Assembly (NCBI GenBank): GCA_938028665.1
Contig: CALIMB010000080.1
Span: 1 to 41,384, forward strand
Origin: an uncultured Thermomicrobium sp.
GTDB lineage: Bacteria; Chloroflexota; Chloroflexia; Thermomicrobiales; Thermomicrobiaceae
Direction of reading: 5' to 3'
Length of the DNA: 41,384 nucleotides
The translations under genes and the position numbers were made by a program. The notes under the pieces are model-generated. The model was not told the DNA's origin. It ran no database searches and saw only the letters and a list, made by a program, of their open reading frames with translations. This document shows positions 1 through 8,743 of the stretch, one piece after another (position 1 is the first letter of the stretch; the number at the start of each line of letters is the position of its first letter).

Positions 1-7
1 CGAAGCG

Positions 8-1210
<1,203 letters not shown>

Positions 1211-1248
1211 GGTAACAGACTGGCAGCGAAGGCGGGAGATGTGGTATC

Positions 1249-1419
1249 ATGGCAAAGAAAGCGAAGGCCGACCGGATTATCATCACTTTGGAGTGTACGG
1301 TCTGCCGGGAACGTAATTACGTGACCCAGAAGAATCGCCGGAATGATCCGGGACGGCTGGAGCTTCGGAAGTACTGTCCGCGATGTCGCCGACACCAGGT
1401 GCATCGCGAGACGCGGTGA
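1249..1419 (+). CDS. rpmG: 50S ribosomal protein L33
   Basis: This small 56-residue ribosomal protein starts with ATG at 1249. It has two CxxC pairs (C16/C19 and C44/C47), the zinc-ribbon form of L33, and is strongly basic. It lies between tuf and tRNA-Trp, a gene order shared by several bacterial phyla. It is probably co-transcribed with tuf, because no terminator separates them. The GGCGGGAGAT stretch upstream can serve as ribosome binding site. Confidence 0.95.
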   Translation: MAKKAKADRIIITLECTVCRERNYVTQKNRRNDPGRLELRKYCPRCRRHQVHRETR

Positions 1420-1442
1420 GTAGGGGCCGGCCGGGGCGACAT

Positions 1443-1515
<73 letters not shown>

Positions 1516-1563
1516 CTGAGTTGTCTGGTAACTTTGTCCGCCCCGGCTGAAGCTCCTCCAAAG

Positions 1564-1588
1564 GGCGAGCCAGGCGGCTCGCCTTTTT
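1564..1588 (+). terminator. Intrinsic terminator after tuf-rpmG-tRNA-Trp
   Basis: A perfect 8-bp stem GGCGAGCC/GGCTCGCC with loop AGGC is followed directly by five T residues. It separates the tuf-rpmG-tRNA unit from the secE promoter. Confidence 0.92.
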
Positions 1589-1591
1589 CGA

Positions 1592-1600
1592 TGCTAGAAT
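1592..1600 (+). promoter_or_regulatory. Extended -10 promoter for secE operon
   Basis: TGCTAGAAT matches the TGn-TAnnnT extended -10 pattern and has no clear -35. Transcription would start near 1607. This rules out an ATG at 1599 and favours secE starts at 1638 or 1647. Confidence 0.6.
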
Positions 1601-1646
1601 GGGTGGTGGAGGGTGCTCGCCGAAGTTTGCTAACAGGATGGGCGAA

Positions 1647-1916
1647 ATGACGACAAAAGCGCAGACCCGCGCCGGCGCAGGTGCAAAAATCAAGGCGCAG
1701 GAGCGGCCAGCCAAGCCGAAGTCTGGCAGAGTAGCTGCTCTGCGGCGCTTGGCCGCTGACCTCCGATCGGAGTGGCGAAAGATAAGCTGGCCTGATCGTG
1801 AGACAACAAGAAAGCTGACACTTCTCGTTATGGGGCTGGCAACGGTGCTCGGCCTAATCCTTGGAGCAGTGGACGCACTCTTCGTTCGACTTTGGCATCT
1901 TCTCGGAGGGTTGTAA
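1647..1916 (+). CDS. secE: Preprotein translocase subunit SecE
   Basis: This is the small essential subunit that clamps SecY in the Sec translocon. The 89-residue protein has a basic, disordered N-terminus, then the conserved amphipathic segment with SEWRKISWPDRE, and one C-terminal membrane helix (LTLLVMGLATVLGLILGAV). The ATG at 1647 is chosen because AGGA lies 8 bases upstream. ATG 1638 is possible and would add three residues. The ATG at 1599 falls inside the predicted promoter. nusG starts 5 bases after the stop, so the two genes are almost certainly co-transcribed. Confidence 0.93.
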   Translation: MTTKAQTRAGAGAKIKAQERPAKPKSGRVAALRRLAADLRSEWRKISWPDRETTRKLTLLVMGLATVLGLILGAVDALFVRLWHLLGGL

Positions 1917-1921
1917 AGCGT

Positions 1922-2509
1922 ATGCCGCGAACGCTTCGTGAACGACTAGCACAGAAGCGCGGTGCAGCGCAGGAAGCGGAACAGCAAGGGGAGTGGTATG
2001 TGTTGCATACCTACTCGGGATACGAGAACAAGGTTCGTCACAATCTGCTGCACCGTGTCGAAACAATGGATGTTGCGGACAAGGTCTTTGAGGTGGTGAT
2101 TCCCACCCAAGAGGAGATCGAGATTCGTGGCGGACAGCGGCACACAGTACAGCGCAAGGTTTTCCCGGGGTATGTGCTGGTACGCATGATTCTTGATGAC
2201 GAGTCCTGGCATGTCGTGCGGAATACTCCCGGCGTGACAGGTTTCGTGGGGGTCGGGAATCGCCCAGTGCCGTTGGACCGCGCCGAGGCAGAGGCGATTA
2301 TCCGTGGCACCAAGGTTGAACAGCCGAAGGTGCGGATGACCTTGCTTCCAGGAGACGTGGTGCGCATTATCGATGGTCCGTTCACAGATTTCCGTGGCGT
2401 TGTCGATGAGGTCGATAACGAGAAGGGGAAGGTTCGCGTCTTGGTGTCGTTCTTCGGGCGTGAGACGCCGGTGACGTTGGACTTCCTCCAGGTCGAGCGC
2501 GAAGCCTAA
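1922..2509 (+). CDS. nusG: Transcription antitermination/elongation factor NusG
   Basis: NusG binds RNA polymerase and links it to Rho or the ribosome. The protein is 195 residues. The NGN domain begins after about 25 residues with [14 protein letters not shown] and includes the FPGYVLVRM and TPGVTGFVG motifs. The C-terminal KOW domain carries [15 protein letters not shown] 1922 is preferred over the in-frame start at 1892, because the latter overlaps secE and GGAGGG lies 11 bases before 1922. It belongs to the secE operon. Confidence 0.96.
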   Translation: MPRTLRERLAQKRGAAQEAEQQGEWYVLHTYSGYENKVRHNLLHRVETMDVADKVFEVVIPTQEEIEIRGGQRHTVQRKVFPGYVLVRMILDDESWHVVRNTPGVTGFVGVGNRPVPLDRAEAEAIIRGTKVEQPKVRMTLLPGDVVRIIDGPFTDFRGVVDEVDNEKGKVRVLVSFFGRETPVTLDFLQVEREA

Positions 2510-2514
2510 AAACG

Positions 2515-2549
2515 GAACCGCAACAGGGGTGGTATACCGGTTGCGGTTC
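2515..2549 (+). promoter_or_regulatory. Hairpin in the nusG-rplK leader
   Basis: A perfect 10-bp stem, GAACCGCAAC pairing with GTTGCGGTTC, encloses a 15-base loop that itself contains the palindrome GGTATACC. No T-run follows, so this is not a standard terminator. It lies 36 bases before the rplK start. It could be a regulatory or processing hairpin; autoregulation by L1 is one known possibility for L11-L1 operons, but no binding-site motif was confirmed. Confidence 0.5.
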
Positions 2550-2585
2550 ATTCATTGTGTACTGGAAGTGGGAGGGTCGAGAGCA

Positions 2586-3011
2586 GTGGCAAAAAAGGTG
2601 AAAGCGGTGGTAAAGCTGCAGCTGCCGGCAGGGAAGGCGACTCCAGCCCCGCCAGTAGGGCCGGCTCTCGGTCAGCACGGTGTGCCGATCATGAATTTTG
2701 TAAAAGAGTACAACGAGAAGACGGCCCACCTTGCCGGGCAGATTATTCCGGTCGTGGTGACGATTTACGAGGATCGTTCGTTCACATTTGTCCTCAAGAC
2801 ACCGCCGGCTGCTGACCTCTTGCGCCGTGCGGCTGGTATTGAGAAAGGTGCCGCTGATCCAAAACGACAAAAGGTTGGGCGTGTGACTCGTGATCAGATT
2901 CGTGAAATTGCGCAGCTCAAGATGCCGGATCTCAACGCACGAGATCTCGAGGCTGCGATGCGAATGATTGAGGGAACCGCGCGCAGCATGGGAATCGAAG
3001 TTGTCGGCTGA
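2586..3011 (+). CDS. rplK: 50S ribosomal protein L11
   Basis: L11 forms the GTPase-associated centre with 23S rRNA and is needed for stringent-response sensing by RelA. From the GTG at 2586 the protein is 141 residues, the normal family length, beginning with [20 protein letters not shown]. The start is supported by GGAGGG nine bases upstream; the longer in-frame ATG at 2529 lies inside the leader hairpin and would add a non-conserved tail. The conserved [13 protein letters not shown] and C-terminal [10 protein letters not shown] motifs are present. rplA follows. Confidence 0.96.
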   Translation: MAKKVKAVVKLQLPAGKATPAPPVGPALGQHGVPIMNFVKEYNEKTAHLAGQIIPVVVTIYEDRSFTFVLKTPPAADLLRRAAGIEKGAADPKRQKVGRVTRDQIREIAQLKMPDLNARDLEAAMRMIEGTARSMGIEVVG

Positions 3012-3070
3012 GTGAGTAGGAAGAGTGGGAGGAGCAGACGCTCCGATACGACCACAGGGGGTTCGCGACT

Positions 3071-3796
3071 ATGCCGAAGCATGGGAAGAAATATCTTGAG
3101 GCACTGAAGCTCGTTGATGTGACGAGACGGTATCCCCCCAAAGAGGCGGTGGCACTGGTAAAGCAGATCGCACATGCTGACTTTGACGAAAGTATTGACC
3201 TTCACATCAAGCTGAACATCGATCCGCGACAGGCTGATCAGAATGTGCGTGGCACAGTGACACTGCCCCATGGGACCGGGAGGACACCGCGTGTCCTCGT
3301 CTTTGCGGTTGGTGAGGCTGCACGCATTGCGTCCGAGGCAGGCGCGGACTATGTGGGGGTCGATGACTTGATCCGTCAGATCGAAGGGGGATGGCTGGAG
3401 TTCGACGCAGCCATCGCGATGGCGGATCAGATGGGGAAGGTCGGGCCATTGGGTCGGATCCTTGGGCGTCGAGGTCTCATGCCCAATCCCCGAACGGGAA
3501 CGGTGGTGCGGAATCCTGAGGATCTTCCGGCAGTAATTCGAGAAATTAAGGGAGGACGCGTCGAATTCCGGAATGATCGCACGGGCAATATCCATATCCA
3601 GATCGGTCGGAAGAGCTTTACGGACCAGCAGCTACTGGAAAATCTGTATGTTGCTGTGGACGCCATTGCGCGCGCACGGCCATCCGCAGTGAAGGGGCAA
3701 TTCATTCGCTCGATGACAGTAGCACCGACGATGGGACCGGGGATACCTTTGGATGTAGCAACAACGCTTGAGGAGGCACACGCGTTTGTGAAGTGA
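3071..3796 (+). CDS. rplA: 50S ribosomal protein L1
   Basis: L1 forms the mobile L1 stalk at the ribosomal E site and in many bacteria represses its own operon. The 241-residue protein has the family length and the hallmark segment GPLGRILGRRGLMPNPRTGT. AGGGGG lies about nine bases before the ATG. A small GGAGC/GCTCC hairpin sits in the short gap after rplK at 3031-3044. The stop codon is part of a TGATACACT sequence that may be the promoter for rplJ-rplL. Confidence 0.96.
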   Translation: MPKHGKKYLEALKLVDVTRRYPPKEAVALVKQIAHADFDESIDLHIKLNIDPRQADQNVRGTVTLPHGTGRTPRVLVFAVGEAARIASEAGADYVGVDDLIRQIEGGWLEFDAAIAMADQMGKVGPLGRILGRRGLMPNPRTGTVVRNPEDLPAVIREIKGGRVEFRNDRTGNIHIQIGRKSFTDQQLLENLYVAVDAIARARPSAVKGQFIRSMTVAPTMGPGIPLDVATTLEEAHAFVK

Positions 3797-3802
3797 TACA
3801 CT
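3794..3802 (+). promoter_or_regulatory. Putative extended -10 promoter for rplJL
   Basis: TGATACACT fits the TGn-TAnnnT pattern and overlaps the rplA stop codon. The same nonamer occurs upstream of rplI. A start near 3809 would place the whole rplJ leader structure at the 5' end of the transcript. No good -35 is seen. Confidence 0.45.
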
Positions 3803-3811
3803 GTGTGACAG

Positions 3812-3945
3812 TTAACGCCGCGCCGATGACCGCTGGGGCGCGTCGCGCTTAATCATCCAGCCGAGGCGCGGGGAGGACGAGAAACGGCGAATGGTGCTGC
3901 CGTGTACGCCCCCTGCGCATGCGCAGGGGGCATTTCTGTGAAGGG
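3812..3945 (+). promoter_or_regulatory. rplJ leader (L10-type ribosomal protein leader)
   Basis: This non-coding leader contains a nested structure: outer stem CCGCGCC (3818-3824) with GGCGCGG (3865-3871) and inner stem GCTGG (3832-3836) with CCAGC (3857-3861). The asymmetric GATGAC/CGA junction resembles a kink-turn. A perfect 24-base palindrome at 3908-3931 follows and ends ten bases before the Shine-Dalgarno. Position and nested architecture fit the known L10(L7/L12) autoregulatory leader, but the match to the published consensus was not computed. Confidence 0.6.
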
Positions 3946-3953
3946 AGGTGCTC

Positions 3954-4493
3954 GTGCCGACACCGGAGAAGGCTCGTCAAATCGAAGAAATTAGCGACAT
4001 TCTACGCACAGCGAGTGTCGCCATCCTCACTGACTACCGGGGTCTCAATGTGGCTGAGCTCACGGCATTTCGCCGTCGGCTGGTCGAGCAGCAGGCGAAT
4101 CTTCGCGTGGTCAAGAACACGTTAACGCGCATTGCGGCGGAGCGAACTGGTAACCAGGTTCTTACGCCACTTTTGGAGGGACCGACAGCACTGATCTACA
4201 CTACAGCAGATCCGGTTGCTGCTGCGAAACTTGCGGTCGAATTCGCACGTCAGTCGCGCATTTTGACGATAAAGGGGGCCTTGCTGAGTGGGCAACTACT
4301 CGCGGCAGCAGATGTCGAGGCACTGGCGACCTTGCCGCCGCGAGAGGAGTTGTTGGCGAAGGTGGTTGGCGGACTGCAGGCTCCCTTGTACGCTCTGGTG
4401 TCTGCCCTTAGTGGGCCGATTCGGGGGCTTCTCTACGTCCTTCAGGCACGGGTGCGGCAACTGGAGGACGAAGGGGAAGCGCAAGCTGCTTGA
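3954..4493 (+). CDS. rplJ: 50S ribosomal protein L10
   Basis: L10 anchors the L7/L12 dimers to the ribosomal stalk and binds its own leader RNA in many bacteria. The 179-residue protein begins PTPEKARQIEEISDIL and has the family core DYRGLNVAELTAFRR and VVKNTLTRIA. The C-terminal helix that carries L7/L12 ends LYVLQARVRQLEDEGEA. GTG 3954 is preferred over GTG 3948, because the latter overlaps the Shine-Dalgarno AGGGAGG (3942-3948). rplL follows 45 bases downstream. Confidence 0.95.
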   Translation: MPTPEKARQIEEISDILRTASVAILTDYRGLNVAELTAFRRRLVEQQANLRVVKNTLTRIAAERTGNQVLTPLLEGPTALIYTTADPVAAAKLAVEFARQSRILTIKGALLSGQLLAAADVEALATLPPREELLAKVVGGLQAPLYALVSALSGPIRGLLYVLQARVRQLEDEGEAQAA

Positions 4494-4538
4494 GTGCGTG
4501 TATGGGCCGAGTGGGTTTTTATGGAAGGAAGGATCATC

Positions 4539-4937
4539 ATGGCGGTTGGACAGGAAAAGCTGGAGGAAATCATTCAGGCGATTGAGCACATGACAGTGCT
4601 CGAGCTCTCGCAGCTAGTGAAGGCCCTTGAGGAACGCTTCGGTGTCACGGCTGCGCCGGTCGCAGTGGCTGCGGCGCCCGCAGCCAGTGCTGCTCCAGCT
4701 GCAGCAGCGCCAGCCGAAGAGGAGAAAACTGAGTTTGATGTCATCCTGAGTGATGTGGGGCCGAACAAGATTCAGGTGATCAAGGTCGTGCGCGAGCTGA
4801 CACAGCTTGGCCTCAAAGAGGCAAAGGACCTGGTGGAGGCAGCCCCGAAGCCGGTGAAAGAAGGGGTCTCTAAGCAGGAGGCGGAGTCGATCAAGGCGAA
4901 GCTTGAAGCGGTGGGGGCCAAGGTCGAAATCAAGTAG
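4539..4937 (+). CDS. rplL: 50S ribosomal protein L7/L12
   Basis: This is the flexible stalk protein that recruits translation GTPases. The 132-residue protein has an N-terminal dimerisation helix ([20 protein letters not shown]), an Ala/Pro-rich hinge of about 25 residues, and the C-terminal factor-binding domain with [14 protein letters not shown] and [19 protein letters not shown]. The ATG at 4539 has a GGAAGGAAGG ribosome binding site; the in-frame GTG at 4494 would add 15 non-conserved residues. rpoB, the usual next gene, is absent; a terminator and tRNA-Pro follow. Confidence 0.96.
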   Translation: MAVGQEKLEEIIQAIEHMTVLELSQLVKALEERFGVTAAPVAVAAAPAASAAPAAAAPAEEEKTEFDVILSDVGPNKIQVIKVVRELTQLGLKEAKDLVEAAPKPVKEGVSKQEAESIKAKLEAVGAKVEIK

Positions 4938-4950
4938 AGTCGGTCTTGGG

Positions 4951-4990
4951 GGAGGGCGCCAGACTCGGTGCTGGCGCCCTCCTTGTTTCT
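4951..4990 (+). terminator. Intrinsic terminator after rplL
   Basis: A perfect 12-bp stem, GGAGGGCGCCAG with CTGGCGCCCTCC, has an 8-base loop and a T-rich tail TTGTTTCT. It closes the ribosomal protein operon. Confidence 0.9.
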
Positions 4991-4991
4991 G

Positions 4992-5000
4992 TGCTATACT
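4992..5000 (+). promoter_or_regulatory. Extended -10 promoter for tRNA-Pro
   Basis: TGCTATACT lies 13 bases before the mature tRNA 5' end and directly after the rplL terminator. Transcription would start near 5007. No -35 is recognisable. Confidence 0.65.
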
Positions 5001-5012
5001 CCGAACGAACTT

Positions 5013-5088
<76 letters not shown>

Positions 5089-5093
5089 CTCGG

Positions 5094-5117
5094 GGCCGCA
5101 CCTCGGGGTGCGGCCTT
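5094..5117 (+). terminator. Probable terminator hairpin after tRNA-Pro
   Basis: A 9-bp stem GGCCGCACC/GGTGCGGCC with the tetraloop TCGG is followed by only a weak T tail (TTCGCATT). It lies between tRNA-Pro and the response regulator gene, so readthrough into that gene is possible. Confidence 0.6.
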
Positions 5118-5133
5118 CGCATTGCGGGGTACA

Positions 5134-5757
5134 ATGGCGGTGTCCACAACGACGCCGATTCGCATTTTGATCGCTGATGACGAGCCGATCATTCGGCTCG
5201 ACTTGCGTGAGCTTCTTACTTCCCTTGGTTATGACGTGGTTGGGGAAGCGGCCGATGGACGTACAGCTGTCGAGTTGGCCCGCAAGCTCAAACCTGACCT
5301 GGTGATTCTCGATATTAAGATGCCTGAAGTTGATGGTATCGATGCTGCAGAAGTGCTGCATCGCGAACGATTGGCTCCGGTAGTGTTACTCACAGCGTAC
5401 AGCGAGCGGGAGTTGGTCGAGCGCGCCCGTCGCGCTGGAGTCGCTGGTTATCTTGTCAAACCGTTTCGGGAAAGCGAAATTATGCCGGTTATCGAGCTCG
5501 CGCTCGCACGTTTCCATGAGGTTCAGCGTCTCGAACGCCAAGTCGTAGAGCTTCAGGAAGCTCTTGAGGCTCGCAAGCTCATCGAGCGCGCCAAAGGGAT
5601 TCTGATGCAGGTGCACGGCCTCACTGAGGCTGAAGCGTTCCAGCGTATGCGGCGCCTCAGTATGGACAGCCGCAAGTCGATGCGAGAGATCGCCGAGGCT
5701 ATCCTCCTTGCGCATCAACTAGAAAGTGCTGGACGCCCGACTGAGCCGCGTTCCTAG
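5134..5757 (+). CDS. pdtaR: ANTAR-domain response regulator (PdtaR-like)
   Basis: This is a two-component response regulator expected to bind RNA and act by antitermination. The N-terminal receiver has the acidic pair D15/D16, phospho-acceptor D60 (LVILDIKMP), T87 and K109 (YLVKPF). A short coiled-coil ([16 protein letters not shown]) leads into a C-terminal ANTAR domain with [19 protein letters not shown] and [15 protein letters not shown]. Length (207 residues) and motif order match mycobacterial PdtaR (Rv1626), as recalled from the family. No partner kinase is in the window. The start is ATG 5134 or GTG 5140; the Shine-Dalgarno is weak (GGGG), so readthrough from tRNA-Pro or near-leaderless expression is possible. 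Confidence 0.88.
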   Translation: MAVSTTTPIRILIADDEPIIRLDLRELLTSLGYDVVGEAADGRTAVELARKLKPDLVILDIKMPEVDGIDAAEVLHRERLAPVVLLTAYSERELVERARRAGVAGYLVKPFRESEIMPVIELALARFHEVQRLERQVVELQEALEARKLIERAKGILMQVHGLTEAEAFQRMRRLSMDSRKSMREIAEAILLAHQLESAGRPTEPRS

Positions 5758-6493
5758 CTGTCTCCACCTGACCACTCATCATCTGGTGTTGCCGGGATTG
5801 TTCATCGTAAGGTGTGGAGTCCTGACTTCGCACGAGCCACTTGCTACAAACCATTGCTGGCATCTTGGCATCGCAGGATAGATGTGGCCGACAGTGTCTT
5901 CGGTAGATTTGGATCGAGTACTGCCCGACGAGGGAACCTGTTCGGTTTTGGCATGGTTGCTCCACACTGCGGCTCAAGGCCCTGATAAGAGGTTGTTGTT
6001 GGCAGTCATGACGCCAGCGATGCATGCTCCAACGATGAGCCTAGGTCCTAATAGGAGGCCGCTGATCGCCGGCGGCATATGGCTTGTCGCGACAGGGCTG
6101 AAGTCTTGATCTTTCGTCTTTCTCTGTTTCGCACATTCTCTACCCTGCCGAGGCTGATCGTGGAAACGGTGCAAGATAGTCCCGTACCCGCTTGTCTTGT
6201 CGTTTGCGAGCCCCGACTGGGAATCTCGGGACCGGCTCGGGGCCAGTGTCTCATTGCCCTGAGCGGAGGTGGGAGATCAAGGGAATCCGTGTGATGCCAG
6301 GATGGACTGTGCAGGCCTAAGGGCGAGGAGTTGATATGCCGTGTCGTCACCACAGCACTCGTCTGCACGCATTGTGCCGGCAGAAGGTAGGAAGCTCGCT
6401 GTACGTCCGTTTTGGAGCGGGCTATCTGCAGACGGGTCGCACAACCTGCAAGTTCATGAGCGATCAGTTTCCGCAGACCGGGGTGAATAAGCT
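5758..6493. other. Non-coding region between convergent pdtaR and cdaR
   Basis: No open reading frame in this 736-base stretch resembles a known protein or has a convincing ribosome binding site. One modest hairpin is visible, GCCCCGA (6210-6216) with TCGGGGC (6237-6243). No terminator with a T-run, tRNA or riboswitch core was recognised. It may contain an unrecognised RNA or a decayed gene. Confidence 0.5.
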
Positions 6494-7792
6494 TCACGGG
6501 GTTGGAGACGGTGCAGGCGTGGCAGGAAGGCGAACGGTCACCTGAACAATCTGAGGGGTGAGGCGCTCGAATTGCACGCCTGAGGGAACTGTCACGCGTA
6601 CCGGCAACTGATAGATGCCAACGTCAGCATTCTCCAGGTCGACGAAGACAATGATGTCACCGGGCTTTAGCGACCCGATGGTTGTACTGGAACCACGAAC
6701 TTCCAAATCAGCCGTTGGTGGCGACAATTCGACGATGGTTCCTGGGCGCACATTGACGGTAAGGATCGGAATTCCTTGAAGTGTTCGCGTCTCTTCGGCA
6801 CGACGCACCTGAATTGAGACGTTGACCGTTTGGGGATCGACGGTCACTCCGGCGGGAAGCCGTGAAGTATCGATTGGGATATCCCAAAGGATGCGTGACT
6901 CGCTCCATCCGGTGACATCAATCGGGGTTGTGGTCAAGTATGGAATTGCAGCTAAGGCCGATTCGGGCCCCTCGACCACGACCTCATCGGATGGGAAGAC
7001 CGTTGGCGGACCTGCCAGTTCGTATCCTGGAGCGAGGTGATCGGCACCAACGATGGTTGGAACGACGCGACGAACTTGGCCGCGCACCCGGAGCTCTACG
7101 GTGACAGTCGCGGTGGATGGCTCGACGGTGATGTCTGGGACGGTGATCCCATTTGCGTCTACTGGGACGAGGGTCACAGTGTCTCGAAAAGTTTCAGCCT
7201 GGCCGTTGATTTGCACCGTTGCAGTGACACGGGCGACTGTGTTGACACGCTGCTCTGGGCCGCGGATGGTCACGGTCTGAGGATCGGAACGGCTGGAGAG
7301 AACTTGGAGGTTAGGGGGGAGTTCGCGGGGGAGGATAATCTCGACAGGGACTCCAGAGCGTTCCGCACGTCGATCGACCTGGATAGTTACCTCGGGTGGA
7401 ACGACTTCCCGAAGGCGGAGACGGCTTGGGAGCTGAACCCGAACGCGTCGGCTATAAATCCCGGGTGCTTCGACGTCGTGGAGATCGACAGTAGCCTGAA
7501 TTGCTCCACTTTCCAATGCCTGCACCTGACTCTGAGCGCCCTGGATACGGACGGTGACTGTGGGTACATCGCTGGTCACGACGAGCGTCTCAGGGAGATT
7601 TTGAGGGATGACAGGAATATTGGAGATTGTTCGCTGGATTTCCGGATCGTTCGTCACTTCGACCCAGGCCCACAAACCGAAAGCCAGGGCCAGTGCGATC
7701 ACTAAACGTGCCACGTTTTCGCGTCGTAGTGCTGGTCGGAAGCTATCCCAGGCGCGACGCAGACGCTCGCGCATCCTCGCGAGTCGAGCCAC
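6494..7792 (-). CDS. cdaR: YbbR-domain protein, regulator of diadenylate cyclase CdaA
   Basis: CdaR proteins are membrane-anchored, extracytoplasmic YbbR-repeat proteins that modulate the diadenylate cyclase CdaA. The 432-residue protein has a basic cytoplasmic N-terminus, one membrane helix near residues 29-47 (LVIALALAFGLWAW) and then several beta-rich YbbR repeats, recognisable from repeated PSRLRLREVVPPEV/LPAGVTVDPQTV-type endings. It finishes in a Pro-rich tail. The GTG start at 7792 has AAGGAG seven bases upstream and overlaps the cdaA end by 50 bases, so the two are translationally coupled. Confidence 0.88.
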   Translation of the reverse strand: MARLARMRERLRRAWDSFRPALRRENVARLVIALALAFGLWAWVEVTNDPEIQRTISNIPVIPQNLPETLVVTSDVPTVTVRIQGAQSQVQALESGAIQATVDLHDVEAPGIYSRRVRVQLPSRLRLREVVPPEVTIQVDRRAERSGVPVEIILPRELPPNLQVLSSRSDPQTVTIRGPEQRVNTVARVTATVQINGQAETFRDTVTLVPVDANGITVPDITVEPSTATVTVELRVRGQVRRVVPTIVGADHLAPGYELAGPPTVFPSDEVVVEGPESALAAIPYLTTTPIDVTGWSESRILWDIPIDTSRLPAGVTVDPQTVNVSIQVRRAEETRTLQGIPILTVNVRPGTIVELSPPTADLEVRGSSTTIGSLKPGDIIVFVDLENADVGIYQLPVRVTVPSGVQFERLTPQIVQVTVRLPATPAPSPTP

Positions 7793-8642
7793 TCCCTGTC
7801 TCCTTGGTGGTCATCTCGACTGGTTCTGTTCGCGTCAGAACCGGCCGCAAACGCCGACGCCCCGATTGATCGAGGCGGAGCAGTCCCCGCAATGCGCGGC
7901 GGAGACGTTCGGCATCGAGGTTCCGGTAAAGACGACCGTTCACAGCGAGCGAAATTTGCCCCGTTTCTTCAGAAACGATGATCGCGATGGCGTCTGATTC
8001 CTCCGTAATGCCCACACCGGCACGGTGTCGCGTACCGAGGTGGAGATCGGTAAGATTCTCAGTGAGCGGCAACACGCAACCAGCAGCAAGGATGCGGTTT
8101 CCTCGGATAATGACGGCTCCGTCATGCAGCGGGGAATTAGGGAAGAAGATATTGACAAGCAGCTGTTGTGTCAGCGTTGCATCAAGGGGTATACCCCGAT
8201 CAGCGTAATCTTGTAATCCTGTCTCGCGTTCGAACACGATTAGGGCACCGTAACGCAGGCGGGCGAGCTGGACGACAGCGCGAGTGATCTCCTCGATTGT
8301 TTCCTCAGTTTGGAGTTCCGGGCCACTAAGCGGTGTGCGGAGCCATGCTCCGGTATGTCCAAGGCGTTCGAGTGCACGACGCAGTTCCGGCTGAAAGACG
8401 ACCGGAATCGCTACGATAAGCGCAGGAAGTGCCTGGCTGAGCAACCAGTTCAGTGCCTGCAGCTGCAAGAGGTTGGCAGCACCAACCACGGCAACAACGA
8501 AAATCGCAAGGCCACGGACGAGTTGGGCAGCACGCGTTCCTTGGATGACCCACAACAGCCAATAGAAAATCAGTGCGACGGACAGAATATCAACGAATGC
8601 CCGCAGGTCGATGCGGGTGAAGATCCACGGCAGCTCTGTCAT
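7743..8642 (-). CDS. cdaA: Diadenylate cyclase CdaA (c-di-AMP synthase)
   Basis: CdaA condenses two ATP into the second messenger c-di-AMP at the inner membrane face. The 299-residue protein has three N-terminal membrane helices (about 17-33, 43-60 and 66-83) and a DAC (DisA_N) domain. Both catalytic motifs are present: DGA at 174-176 (LHDGAVIIRGN) and RHR at 205-207 (GTRHRAGVGITEESDA). ATG 8642 is chosen because the extended -10 at 8685-8693 predicts a transcript start near 8678, which excludes the in-frame TTG at 8684. It overlaps cdaR. Confidence 0.93.
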   Translation of the reverse strand: MTELPWIFTRIDLRAFVDILSVALIFYWLLWVIQGTRAAQLVRGLAIFVVAVVGAANLLQLQALNWLLSQALPALIVAIPVVFQPELRRALERLGHTGAWLRTPLSGPELQTEETIEEITRAVVQLARLRYGALIVFERETGLQDYADRGIPLDATLTQQLLVNIFFPNSPLHDGAVIIRGNRILAAGCVLPLTENLTDLHLGTRHRAGVGITEESDAIAIIVSEETGQISLAVNGRLYRNLDAERLRRALRGLLRLDQSGRRRLRPVLTRTEPVEMTTKETGSGSTREDARASASRLG

Positions 8643-8684
8643 CGTGCTTGCCCCTACGGCTCGCGGCACCTGCGTGCTAGGCAA

Positions 8685-8693
8685 ATTCTAACA
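8685..8693 (-). promoter_or_regulatory. Extended -10 promoter for cdaA-cdaR
   Basis: Read on the minus strand, TGTTAGAAT fits TGn-TAnnnT. It lies in the gap between the solenoid gene and cdaA, giving a leader of about 36 bases to ATG 8642. This suggests cdaA-cdaR can be transcribed independently of the replication operon upstream. Confidence 0.5.
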
Positions 8694-8743
8694 TTGCGCA
8701 CGGTTTTGCCGCTGGCAGAGCTGGGAGCACATCGAGAGGAAGC

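Noticed and set aside
1599-1646. Longer SecE N-terminus from the ATG at 1599
   Set aside because: The ATG overlaps the extended -10 promoter and the added Gly-rich residues are not typical of SecE.
2894-3595. Open frame of 233 codons on the minus strand
   Set aside because: It lies antisense to rplK and rplA, has no recognisable domain or ribosome binding site, and is a shadow of conserved genes.
5130-5135. TACAAT as a -10 for the ANTAR regulator
   Set aside because: It overlaps the proposed ATG, lacks an upstream TG and has no -35 at a suitable distance. It is probably coincidental unless the start is GTG 5140.
6200-6300. Possible riboswitch or SRP-like RNA in the convergent gap
   Set aside because: Only one short stem could be drawn and no conserved core motif of a known RNA family was recognised.
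7037-7705. Plus-strand open frame of 222 codons
   Set aside because: It is fully antisense to cdaR, which has a clear membrane anchor, YbbR repeats and a good start.
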